Source: Oscillospiraceae bacterium
Lineage (GTDB): Bacteria > Bacillota > Clostridia > Oscillospirales > Ruminococcaceae
Direction: 5' to 3'
Assembly: GCA_009777835.1 (NCBI GenBank)
Contig: WRKZ01000006.1
Span: forward strand, 1-53,768
DNA length: 53,768 nt
Below are positions 8,236 to 15,751 of the stretch, one piece after another; within the stretch, counting starts at the first letter, position 1; each line of letters opens with the position of its first letter. The notes below the pieces were generated by a model, which worked only from the letters and a program-made list of their open reading frames with translations, was not told the DNA's origin and did no database searches. Made by a program: the position numbers and the translations under genes.

Positions 8236-8288
8236 GCAAAACAAGAGCTCGCAGGTAGCGGCTCTGCCGCTGGCAGGCGAGCTTGACG
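8236..8288 (+). repeat. Dispersed ~53-bp palindromic element, copy 1
   Basis: It starts GCAAAACAAGAGC, has a nested palindrome (CGGCTCTGCCG) and ends GCGAGCTTGACG. Related copies lie at 29470-29523 and 30249-30300 in reverse orientation. The outer arms CTCGC and GCGAG are also complementary. Confidence 0.65.
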
Positions 8289-8326
8289 TTTTAGGAGAAT
8301 CCCCCATTTATAAAAGGAGATTAATT

Positions 8327-9709
8327 TTGCATACAATAGCGGCGATAGCAACCCCGAACTCGGCGGGGAGTGTAGCTGTGATTAGGATTTCCGGCGAGGA
8401 TGCGTTTGAAATCGCCGAGCGGGTCTTTGTACCCGTAAATTCGAAAGAGAGACCCGTCAATCAAATGGCGGGTTATACTGCTTCATACGGAAAAATCACC
8501 GACGGCGATTTAGAGTTGGATGACGGCGTGCTGCTTGTTTTCCGCGCACCGAAGAGCTATACCGGTGAAAACGTCGCCGAAATTACCTGTCATGGCGGCG
8601 TTTTCGTGGCAAGACGGGTGCTTTCGGCTTGTATTAATGCAGGTGCATCCTTGGCGGAAGCAGGGGAATTCACCAAACGTGCGGTGCTTAACGGAAAAAT
8701 GTCGCTTACTCAGGCAGAGTCGGTGGTTGACGTGATTAATTCGGTAAGTGAACAGTATCTGATATGCTCCAACGCGCAGAAGTCGGGTTCATTACATCGT
8801 AAAATCAACGAGATTTCCGAACGGATTCTGGCGGTTTCGGCGCATATTGCTGCCTGGCTCGACTATCAGGAAGAAGGCCTCGACGATTTTGAGGCGGATT
8901 CTCACATAGGGGAGCTTTCGGATTGTCGGTTACAGCTTTCGATGTTGCTGAAGAGTTATGAAGTCGCGGCTACCCTGCGGGAGGGGATTGTTACGGCAAT
9001 CGTCGGTAAGCCGAACGCAGGCAAGTCAACGTTGATGAATCTCCTTACAGGGAGGGAGCGGAGTATAGTCACCGATATTCCCGGCACGACCAGGGACGTG
9101 ATTGAAGAAACGGTAAAGCTGCCCGGAAACGACGGGGTGATTCTGCGGTTGTGTGACTGTGCAGGGATTCGTGATACCGACGACGTTGTAGAACGAATCG
9201 GGATTGAGTATATGTATCGGCAAATCGAGGAGGCATCGCTGATTCTTGCCGTGTTTGACAATTCGCGTCCGCTTGAGCAGGACGATTTCGCTTTGCTTGA
9301 GCGAATCAAGGGCAGGAACGCTGTTTGTATCGTCAACAAAATCGACCTGCCTGATTCGTCATTAGATTTGGCGGTGCTGTCGGGGCATTTCAAGAACGTG
9401 GTGAGGATAAGCGCGAAAAACGCCGACTCACTCGAAGGTTTGTCGGCGGTAATCGGGGAGATTTTTGATACGGCTTCGCTTGATTTGTCGGCGGGGTTCA
9501 TTGCCAATGAACGGCAACGGTTTTGTGTCACAGAAGCTGAACGCACCTTGAATGAAGCAGTCTCCGGGTTGGAGTCGGGTGAGGTTTCGTTAGATGTCAC
9601 GGGATTCCTTCTTGAGAACACGTTGGAATCCCTGTATCGGCTTTCCGGGAAGAGTGCCGGTGAGCAAATCATTGATGAAGTGTTCAGGAGTTTCTGCGTC
9701 GGCAAGTGA
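8327..9709 (+). CDS. mnmE: tRNA uridine-5-carboxymethylaminomethyl(34) synthesis GTPase MnmE
   Basis: 460 residues, full length. The N-terminal folate-binding domain begins HTIAAIATPNSAGSVAVIRISG. The inserted G domain carries G1 GKPNAGKST (~226-234), G2/G3 with DCAGI and G4 NKID. The C-terminus FCVGK has the Cys required for catalysis (C-x-G-K). With MnmG it modifies the wobble uridine of several tRNAs. The start is TTG at 8327 behind AAAGGAG. MnmG is not in the window. Confidence 0.96.
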   Translation: MHTIAAIATPNSAGSVAVIRISGEDAFEIAERVFVPVNSKERPVNQMAGYTASYGKITDGDLELDDGVLLVFRAPKSYTGENVAEITCHGGVFVARRVLSACINAGASLAEAGEFTKRAVLNGKMSLTQAESVVDVINSVSEQYLICSNAQKSGSLHRKINEISERILAVSAHIAAWLDYQEEGLDDFEADSHIGELSDCRLQLSMLLKSYEVAATLREGIVTAIVGKPNAGKSTLMNLLTGRERSIVTDIPGTTRDVIEETVKLPGNDGVILRLCDCAGIRDTDDVVERIGIEYMYRQIEEASLILAVFDNSRPLEQDDFALLERIKGRNAVCIVNKIDLPDSSLDLAVLSGHFKNVVRISAKNADSLEGLSAVIGEIFDTASLDLSAGFIANERQRFCVTEAERTLNEAVSGLESGEVSLDVTGFLLENTLESLYRLSGKSAGEQIIDEVFRSFCVGK

Positions 9710-9723
9710 TTTGACCCCGGAAA

Positions 9724-10320
9724 CTAATTGTCAAACGCCGGATTAAAAGCGTAAAAGTTTTTTGAGTCGAGCTTGTCGGTAACGATTCCCAGAGATTCGC
9801 CGAACCTTTGATAATGCACGACTTCGCGTTGCCGCAAGAACTTTATGGGTTCTCTTACGTCGGGGTCGTCTATGAGGCGCAGAATATTGTCATAAGTAGT
9901 GCGGGCTTTTTGTTCCGCCGCCATGTCTTCGTGCAGGTCGGTAATCGGGTCGCCTTTGGAGGCGAACGCAGTCGCGTCGAACGGGATTCCGCCTGCGCTG
10001 ACCGGGTAAATCCCTGCTGTATGGTCTACGAAGTAGGCATCGAACCCCGCTTTCTTGATTTCTTCCATAGTCATCGAGCGGGTGAGTTGATGTACGATTG
10101 TCGCCACCATTTCTGCATGGGCGAGTTCTTCTGTCCCTATGTCGGTGAGAACCCCCTTGACCTTGTTGTCGGGCATTACATATCTTTGACTTAAGTAGCG
10201 ATTAGCCGCGCCGAGCTCACCATCAGGGCCGCCTAACTGCGTAATCACGATTTTCGCGAATGTCGGGTTGGGTTTCCGTATGTTTACCGGGAACTGTAAT
10301 TTTTTCTCATATATCCACAT
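9724..10320 (-). CDS. cotJC: Spore coat protein CotJC (manganese-catalase family)
   Basis: 198 residues. It begins MWIYEKKLQFPV, the CotJC start, and carries a ferritin-like four-helix core with candidate dimanganese ligands in ELGAANRYLSQRY, GTEELAHAEM, EDMAAEQKARTTYD and REVVHYQRFGE. It is the last gene of cotJABC and is deposited in the inner spore coat of Bacillus and Clostridia, where it may remove peroxide. It lies 3 bases behind cotJB. Confidence 0.93.
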   Translation of the reverse strand: MWIYEKKLQFPVNIRKPNPTFAKIVITQLGGPDGELGAANRYLSQRYVMPDNKVKGVLTDIGTEELAHAEMVATIVHQLTRSMTMEEIKKAGFDAYFVDHTAGIYPVSAGGIPFDATAFASKGDPITDLHEDMAAEQKARTTYDNILRLIDDPDVREPIKFLRQREVVHYQRFGESLGIVTDKLDSKNFYAFNPAFDN

Positions 10321-10323
10321 ATC

Positions 10324-10596
10324 CTATCTCCTTTCCTCATGATTGTATTCCCACGGCCATGGGGAATCGGTCCAATTCCACCGCTCCATATCTCCGTCGC
10401 TGTTATGGGTGTGATGGGTGAGTGTTCCGTGCCTGCCCTCGAACTCACTGCGTGCTTTCGCCGCCTGCTTTTGGTAGTGATTGTAGTACTTCATCGCCTT
10501 TGCATCGTCGGGGTGGGTGTCGAGGTATAACGCTGCATCAAACAGGGCGAAATCCAGGCACTGCACCTGCCGAAGCATTTTACTGCGTTCGCTCAT
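10324..10596 (-). CDS. cotJB: Spore coat protein CotJB
   Basis: 90 residues. The CotJB pattern is clear: LRQVQCLDFALFDAALYLDTHPDD near the N-terminus and DSPWPWEY near the C-terminus. It overlaps cotJA by 4 bases (ATGA), so translation is coupled. Confidence 0.92.
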   Translation of the reverse strand: MSERSKMLRQVQCLDFALFDAALYLDTHPDDAKAMKYYNHYQKQAAKARSEFEGRHGTLTHHTHNSDGDMERWNWTDSPWPWEYNHEERR

Positions 10597-10802
10597 TTTC
10601 GATTGCCTCCTTTCATTTCGCGTCGGGTGTTATAGCCGAGCCACGGCTTGTCTAATTCGGCGAAAATAGTCCCCCGATTAAACCCGTAGTCGTGCTTGTA
10701 TACTTCCCGCCATTGTTGCCGATTGACCGTTGCCATCGCTAACACATCCTGCTTGAATGAGCCTTTTCCCATGCCTAATTCGTTTGATTCTTCGTAAACC
10801 AT
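10593..10802 (-). CDS. cotJA: Spore coat associated protein CotJA
   Basis: 69 residues. It carries the CotJA core QQWREVYKHDYGFNRGTIFAELDKPWLGY. AAGGAG lies seven bases before the ATG. It is the first gene of the operon. A CATATATT -10-like motif ~45 bases upstream on this strand would fit a mother-cell sigma-E promoter, but the -35 is not convincing. Confidence 0.88.
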   Translation of the reverse strand: MVYEESNELGMGKGSFKQDVLAMATVNRQQWREVYKHDYGFNRGTIFAELDKPWLGYNTRREMKGGNRK

Positions 10803-10968
10803 GATTTGTTCTCCTTTCTGTGGGCTTCAGTTGTAGTATAGCTACAATATATGCCGGTGTTTTCAAAAGGGTGAAACGCACCCTCGATTCATGTGAATTG
10901 AAACCGTATCAGGTGTGGGGACAATTAAAGTTTCAACTTAACGTTTTCAAAATAATTTTTAAAAAGGC

Positions 10969-10997
10969 TTGAAATTTGAGGGAAATTATATTATAAT
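10969..10997 (+). promoter_or_regulatory. Vegetative promoter upstream of the zinc-ribbon/propeller gene
   Basis: TTGAAA (10969-10974) and TATAAT (10992-10997) are 17 bases apart. Transcription would start ~45 bases before the AGGAGGG ribosome-binding site. Confidence 0.85.
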
Positions 10998-11047
10998 AAA
11001 GGATAATGCAAAAAAGATTTTTTTATTTTTAGGAGGGTTATCCAATT

Positions 11048-13030
11048 ATGTTAAAATGCACCTCTTGCGGTCACGATAACGAACCCGGCACAAAGTTCTG
11101 TGCGGGTTGCGGAACACCTGTCACCGCCGCCGTACCTACCGCCGCACCGATTGCACCGCCGCCTATGGCGACACCGGTTGCGCCGCCTGCCGTACCGATT
11201 GCTAATCCGGTCGCACCTTCGGCATTCCCCGACCCGACCGCCGCACCTATGGCAACTCCGATGGCTGCGCCGATTGCGCCTCCACCCATGGCGACTCCGA
11301 TGGCAACCCCTATGGCTGCACCCGTTGCGCCTCCGCCCATGGCAACTCCGATGGCTGCACCGATTGCACCTCCACCCATGGCGAATCCTGCCGCACCCAT
11401 TGCGCCCCCACCCATGGCGGCACCGATGGTGAATCCCGGTGCGCCGATGGTGAGTGCGGAAGCCCCGAAGAAGACTTCACTCAATTTCAAAAAGCTACTT
11501 AAAGTCGTGATTCCGTTGGGATTACTGGCAGCTGCCGCAGCCGTTGCAATTACAATTATCGGGAGCATTTCGCCTTATGCGAAAATGAAAGACCTGGCAA
11601 TCGCCCCCGGTGATGACAGCACCATTATTATTTACAACAACGGAAAGACAGCCGAAGTCAAACTTCCGTATCAAGCAGACCAAACAAGTATGGACGGTAC
11701 TAAAGGGGCTTTTCTGGCAGATTATGACTATTCAGAAGGCATCGGGACGCTTTTTTATGTGAGCGGTTCCGGGAATCCTGTTAGAGTTCACGATGAAGTA
11801 CACGATTTCATTCTGGCGGATTCCGGCAAGGGATTGATTTACTGGACCGACTATGATTCTTCTCTTGGAGTGGCTAACTTGAATCTGTTCGACGGAACGA
11901 ACTCATCGGTAATCACGTCGGATGCTTACTTTAACGATTACGCTTCCAATAGTTATACCACGATTTCTCCCGATGGGAAAACGGTGTTCTATCTTGAAGA
12001 TGTCGATGGTTATTACAATCGTTACGGCGGCGGTGATTTCGAGAGCCGTGCTTTCATAAGCACCGGCGGTAAAAGGGGAGAGTCGTTCAAGTCGAACGTT
12101 ATACCGGTAGCGATTTCTAACGGGGGGAGCTACATTTACTACATTGAAGTGCGCGATACCGAAAATCGCCTTGTAGTTCAAAAAGGTACAGGGGCGAGCG
12201 ATGCCCAAAGACTCTGCACGAGCGGCGGGGAAGGCGGGTACTTCCTTAACAGCGATTACAGCCAAATCGTGTATAACACCACGAATTCGAGCGGTTCATC
12301 CATAGCGAGAATCAGCGTTAAAGGCGGCGAACCTTCCCAGGTGGCGAATTCGGCGATTAACACGTTCATCGTTCCCGACGGCGCACAGGAAGCTAGTTCT
12401 TACTCCGCTATATCCGGAACGATTTACGGATTTAAAGATTTCAAGAATAAGGTGTTCCTTACGGGGGGCTGGGGCAGCGGCGAACTCTATTTGCTTGACA
12501 GCAAACTCGAACGGAAACGATTCTCACAGAGTGCGAGTGAAATCAAGATGAGCAGTGACGGCAAGCAACTTTTCTATGTGAATGACCGTAACGCACTTTG
12601 CGTTGCGAACGCTTCAAACCCCGAAGCCGATGTGGTTACACTTGCAAGAAACGTGAAGAATTATGCAATCGGCAAGGGCGGGCACATCTATTACGTTAAT
12701 GCTTATGACGAACTTTTCCGCAAAAAGACCACCGATTCGGAAGGTGAAGGAACGCGGGTGGCTGAAGATGTACATTCAAGGAGCTTAAGTGCTTCCGGAA
12801 AAGGAACGGTATTCTTCATGACCGACTATTCATCGTCGAGCGGTGACGGAACGCTGAACTTCGCTACCGGTGCAACCCGGAACAGAGTAGCCGATGGAGT
12901 CTCCATGGTTTATGCAACTAATTCCAATGCGTACTACTTTGTCGAAACAGAAGACGGGTTTATGGATATTTACCGTAGCCCCGGCAACGGGAAATTCACG
13001 CGAATCGCTGAAGTCGGTGGGTTTCGTTAA
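11048..13030 (+). CDS. Zinc-ribbon protein with Ala/Pro/Met-rich repeats, one TM helix and extracytoplasmic beta-propeller-like domain
   Basis: 660 residues. Residues 4-21 form a zinc ribbon (CTSC...CAGC). Residues ~27-140 are a low-complexity region of repeated APIAPPPMATPM-type units. A TM helix (~152-173) follows, with KKLLK on its cytoplasmic side. The remaining ~485 residues lie outside and show recurring short motifs typical of propeller blades (SPDGKTVFYLED, SSDGKQLFYVND, NAYYFVETEDG). I do not recognise a specific function; sensing or surface scaffolding is possible. It is probably co-transcribed with the next gene 30 bases away. The proline-rich tract may make its translation EF-P dependent. 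Confidence 0.75.
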   Translation: MLKCTSCGHDNEPGTKFCAGCGTPVTAAVPTAAPIAPPPMATPVAPPAVPIANPVAPSAFPDPTAAPMATPMAAPIAPPPMATPMATPMAAPVAPPPMATPMAAPIAPPPMANPAAPIAPPPMAAPMVNPGAPMVSAEAPKKTSLNFKKLLKVVIPLGLLAAAAAVAITIIGSISPYAKMKDLAIAPGDDSTIIIYNNGKTAEVKLPYQADQTSMDGTKGAFLADYDYSEGIGTLFYVSGSGNPVRVHDEVHDFILADSGKGLIYWTDYDSSLGVANLNLFDGTNSSVITSDAYFNDYASNSYTTISPDGKTVFYLEDVDGYYNRYGGGDFESRAFISTGGKRGESFKSNVIPVAISNGGSYIYYIEVRDTENRLVVQKGTGASDAQRLCTSGGEGGYFLNSDYSQIVYNTTNSSGSSIARISVKGGEPSQVANSAINTFIVPDGAQEASSYSAISGTIYGFKDFKNKVFLTGGWGSGELYLLDSKLERKRFSQSASEIKMSSDGKQLFYVNDRNALCVANASNPEADVVTLARNVKNYAIGKGGHIYYVNAYDELFRKKTTDSEGEGTRVAEDVHSRSLSASGKGTVFFMTDYSSSSGDGTLNFATGATRNRVADGVSMVYATNSNAYYFVETEDGFMDIYRSPGNGKFTRIAEVGGFR

Positions 13031-13060
13031 AAAATAACTATAGTCAGAGGAGGGAACTCT

Positions 13061-13750
13061 ATGGAAATCAATAAAGCGAAGACGTTTCTTTCATTATTCG
13101 TAGCACTCGTATTCATGGTTGCGGGCGTTGCCCTTTTAGTAGGGAGTGATTCCGGTTCCGCGCCGGAAGCGGCAAGCACCACTCCTCCGCAGAATCAAAC
13201 CGATGCCCCGCAGACTTCCGCACCGGTTAATACAACTGTAGCGGCTACGACAACTTCCGCACCCGAGGTGACTTCCGCGCCGGAATCTTCCGACGTTTCC
13301 GATAATTCCGGAACAGATGAAAACGGCGGGGAGAATCAACCGAAGAGTCTTACTAAAACGGTCGAATTAGGGCAGTTCACGGTCGCTAATACAGGTACCG
13401 GTTTCCACACCCAGAAGGGTTGGACGACCGAAGGTTCTTCTACCCTTACTGCCGATGACTTTAGGAATGCAAAGTACTTGGTTCTTGAGTTTGAAAAGCT
13501 ACCGGAGCCTGACTTCTATGACTTTCAGTTTATCTGGTTGAGTGTGGATGAAGGGTATTACTGGGCGCAAGACTCCAAAAAGGCCGTTAAACAGGAGGAG
13601 CCGAGTACCACACTGGTTATCGAAATCGAAAAGGCGGCGCAGTGGTATGAAGAGTTCGTCACGCTTGAAAACATGACGGTTTATATCGGGTATTACTATA
13701 CATCGTGGGACGATTTACCTTTGAAAGACGCATATCTTGCAATCGACTAG
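13061..13750 (+). CDS. Membrane-anchored extracytoplasmic protein, unknown function
   Basis: 229 residues. An N-terminal signal anchor (~8-28, LSLFVALVFMVAGVALLVG) is followed by a Ser/Thr/Pro/Ala-rich linker (~30-95). A C-terminal domain of ~130 residues follows, rich in aromatic residues (DFQFIWLSVDEGYYWAQD, VYIGYYYTSWDD). No lipobox Cys is present. The compact aromatic domain resembles carbohydrate-binding-type beta-sandwiches, but this is only an impression. It follows the zinc-ribbon gene closely and ends at a strong terminator. Confidence 0.6.
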   Translation: MEINKAKTFLSLFVALVFMVAGVALLVGSDSGSAPEAASTTPPQNQTDAPQTSAPVNTTVAATTTSAPEVTSAPESSDVSDNSGTDENGGENQPKSLTKTVELGQFTVANTGTGFHTQKGWTTEGSSTLTADDFRNAKYLVLEFEKLPEPDFYDFQFIWLSVDEGYYWAQDSKKAVKQEEPSTTLVIEIEKAAQWYEEFVTLENMTVYIGYYYTSWDDLPLKDAYLAID

Positions 13751-13760
13751 TGAAAAAAAC

Positions 13761-13798
13761 GAATCGGGATGCTGTAAAAGCATCCCGATTCATTTTGT
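13761..13798. terminator. Bidirectional intrinsic terminator
   Basis: A perfect 13-bp stem (13761-13773 with 13779-13791) with a 5-base loop is followed by ATTTTGTTT on the plus strand and by GTTTTTTTC on the minus strand. It would serve both the upstream plus-strand operon and the converging DUF1540 gene. Confidence 0.9.
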
Positions 13799-13972
13799 TT
13801 AGCAGTTTTTCGGCTTACACTCGAACGAGCGGCAGTCGCTCGTATCTGATTTATTTCCGTGGGTTCCCACCGAAATTCTTTTCAGTGCGCAGTAATCGCC
13901 GTTAGTGCAGTGATGCACACAGTTCGTCACCGAACATTCGATGTTTTTATTCGCAAATTCTTGATTATTCAT
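13799..13972 (-). CDS. DUF1540 domain-containing small Cys-rich protein
   Basis: 57 residues. The DUF1540 pattern is evident: NIECSVTNCVHHCTNGDYCAL followed by VGTH and a late C...SFEC. Seven Cys and several His suggest a small metal-binding knuckle. DUF1540 proteins are widespread in spore-forming Clostridia and their role is not established. The start codon sits directly after a hairpin (13973-14010) whose loop and 3' arm hold the only purine-rich ribosome-binding sequence. The gene ends at the bidirectional terminator. Confidence 0.85.
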   Translation of the reverse strand: MNNQEFANKNIECSVTNCVHHCTNGDYCALKRISVGTHGNKSDTSDCRSFECKPKNC

Positions 13973-14010
13973 AATAACATCAATCCTTTCTTTCCCGGAT
14001 TGATGTTATT
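13973..14010 (-). promoter_or_regulatory. Perfect 14-bp hairpin directly upstream of the DUF1540 start codon
   Basis: The arms 13973-13986 and 13997-14010 are perfect complements with a 10-base loop. In the minus-strand RNA the loop and the start of the 3' arm read GGGAAAGAAAGG, the likely ribosome-binding site, and the AUG follows the stem immediately. Folding would bury the initiation region. A DNA operator is the alternative. Confidence 0.6.
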
Positions 14011-14016
14011 ATTCGC

Positions 14017-14047
14017 TAAACGCTTGAATTTATTCGTCAAGCGTTTA
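14017..14047 (-). terminator. Inverted repeat between the deaminase and DUF1540 genes
   Basis: An 11-bp perfect inverted repeat (TAAACGCTTGA/TCAAGCGTTTA) with a 9-base spacer lies 30 bases after the deaminase stop on the minus strand. It lacks a clear U-run, so it is a weak terminator candidate or an operator. Confidence 0.45.
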
Positions 14048-14077
14048 GAGTTGTTCGGACTCTCGCTCACGGCGGCT

Positions 14078-14545
14078 TTAATACATTCTTTTATGCGGAT
14101 TTTTTTTCCATTCTGCGAATAACTCACCGCAGGGTTCAGCGTCGAGAACGTTTGACTTTAAGCGGGTTTCGTCGGCTAATCCGCCGCGAATGTATTCGTA
14201 AATATAATCATCATCGAACCCGGCATCCGCGGCATCTTCAGCGGAAGAACCGTAGTACAGTTTCGGGATTTTTGCCCAGATAATCGCGCTCAAACACATA
14301 GGGCAGGGCATACAGGTGGAATAGATTTCACAATCACGAAGGGAATACCGTCCCAGTTTATCCGTTGCCTTGCGAATCGCCGCGACTTCGGCGTGCATGG
14401 TCGGGTCATTCGTGAGAAGTACCTGATTATGGGCGCAGGCTATGATTTCGCCGTTTTGAACGATTACCGCACCAAACGGCCCGCCATGACCGAATTTCAT
14501 ACCTTCCGACGCTTCATCAAAAGCGACTTTCATAAATTTATTCAA
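14078..14545 (-). CDS. Guanine deaminase / nucleoside deaminase family
   Basis: 155 residues with the cytidine-deaminase fold. The zinc site is HAE (in DPTMHAEVAAIRKA) and PCPMC. GFDDDYIYEYI and a C-terminal Tyr closely resemble Bacillus GuaD, which deaminates guanine to xanthine. The start is TTG 14545, one base after the upstream gene's TGA, because AAGGGG (14550-14556) is well spaced for it. An internal ATG at 14533 would be too far away. It is translationally coupled to the DUF4349 gene. Confidence 0.85.
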   Translation of the reverse strand: MNKFMKVAFDEASEGMKFGHGGPFGAVIVQNGEIIACAHNQVLLTNDPTMHAEVAAIRKATDKLGRYSLRDCEIYSTCMPCPMCLSAIIWAKIPKLYYGSSAEDAADAGFDDDYIYEYIRGGLADETRLKSNVLDAEPCGELFAEWKKNPHKRMY

Positions 14546-14546
14546 A

Positions 14547-15542
14547 TCAATTCCCCTTTTCTTCGGGTGTTTCCGGATTTTCGACTATGACTGCGATAGG
14601 TTTTTCTTGCGTTTTTCGGGCTTTACGATACTTCCTCACTTTGATTATAATCACGATTGTAATGGGCAGCAATACCGGCGATGATACAATCAGCGCGATT
14701 GCAAGCCATTGGAAGAATGAGGCTATCGTGTTCACGACTGTGATGAACCCCGTTTTGATGAAGTATCCCATGTCGTCCGCACTGAGTGCGTTCCAGTCGA
14801 TTTCGCGGCGTTCGGCGACCGGTTCTTCTCTTTCCGGTTTAATGAACAGATTCACCGTTGCCATGTCAACCAACGAGTTTAAGACTTTCAGGCGGCTTTC
14901 GACCGATTCAATATCCTCGATTATGCTGTCAATCGTCCGTTGAAGCGATACGATTTCACTTGTGCTGTCGGCTTTTTCGAGGAGGGTGTAGTAACTGTCG
15001 AGCGAACGCCGTTTAGTTTCGAGACGGGTGTTTAGGTCGTAATACTCACTCGTCACATCGTCCGAATCCACCCGCTTATGTGTGATGTTTGAGTTTTGGT
15101 CGATGTAGTCAAGCAATGGGTTTAGTGAGCTCGGCGGAATTTTCAAGACTGCATTAACGGTAGAGAATTTTTCAAATTGATTCATCTCTTTGGAGAACTC
15201 GTACCCACCGAGCGTTTCACAATACGTTATGATTTGCTTGTACAAGTCTGACACGTCAATGTCTTTCGGTGATTCCACCGTGAGGGTGGCGTTGCGGATT
15301 ACCTTGCGTTCATGCGGCATGGAACTGATTTGCTGTCCGTGGACTTCATCCCCTTCGTAATAGATGTCGCCCATTTCATAGTCGTAATGTCCATCAACAG
15401 CGTGGTTGGCGGGAGGGTTGACACCGCCAACTTGACCCATAGTCCCCTCGGTAACGTCTTTGTTGTAACTGACGCACCCGGCTAACCCAATGACGCAAAT
15501 CATGATTACCGCGGTTATTTTAAGAAACTTTTTCACTGTCAT
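14547..15542 (-). CDS. DUF4349 domain lipoprotein
   Basis: 331 residues. A lipoprotein signal (MTVKKFLKITAVIMICVIGLAGC) predicts membrane anchoring. The extracytoplasmic DUF4349 region includes RKVIRNATLTVESPKDI and a long helical coiled coil (~150-235, NTRLETKRRSLDSYYTLL). It ends with a C-terminal TM helix (~272-300) and a charged tail. The function of DUF4349 is unknown. Start ATG 15542 is preceded by AAAGGA; the reading frame further upstream crosses non-coding sequence. Its last codons supply the ribosome-binding site of the deaminase gene. Confidence 0.85.
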   Translation of the reverse strand: MTVKKFLKITAVIMICVIGLAGCVSYNKDVTEGTMGQVGGVNPPANHAVDGHYDYEMGDIYYEGDEVHGQQISSMPHERKVIRNATLTVESPKDIDVSDLYKQIITYCETLGGYEFSKEMNQFEKFSTVNAVLKIPPSSLNPLLDYIDQNSNITHKRVDSDDVTSEYYDLNTRLETKRRSLDSYYTLLEKADSTSEIVSLQRTIDSIIEDIESVESRLKVLNSLVDMATVNLFIKPEREEPVAERREIDWNALSADDMGYFIKTGFITVVNTIASFFQWLAIALIVSSPVLLPITIVIIIKVRKYRKARKTQEKPIAVIVENPETPEEKGN

Positions 15543-15689
15543 GACAATTTCCTTTCTGCACACAAAAGTGCAATGAAAATGCAAAGCATTTTCAAACTGA
15601 CTGATTATATCGCTCCGCAACGAGAGTCTTATATAATACAAACAATTCAAAGTCGGAAAAGGTTGCACGTTTTGAAAAAATCCAATCTT

Positions 15690-15735
15690 AATTTTGCGAA
15701 AACGGCGAAGCGTTGTAATAACGCCCGCCGTTTCG
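15690..15735 (-). terminator. Probable terminator of the Cys-rich lipoprotein gene
   Basis: A two-part stem: CGAAACGGCG (15726-15735) pairs with 15697-15707, and GCGTT/AACGC (15710-15724) forms the top. On the minus strand it is followed by CAAAATT, a poor U-run. Confidence 0.5.
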
Positions 15736-15751
15736 GAGCAATAATTAATCG

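Noticed and set aside
11071-11568. Long open frames on both strands across the Ala/Pro-rich region
   Set aside because: They mirror the low-complexity codons of the real plus-strand gene and have no ribosome-binding site or family match.
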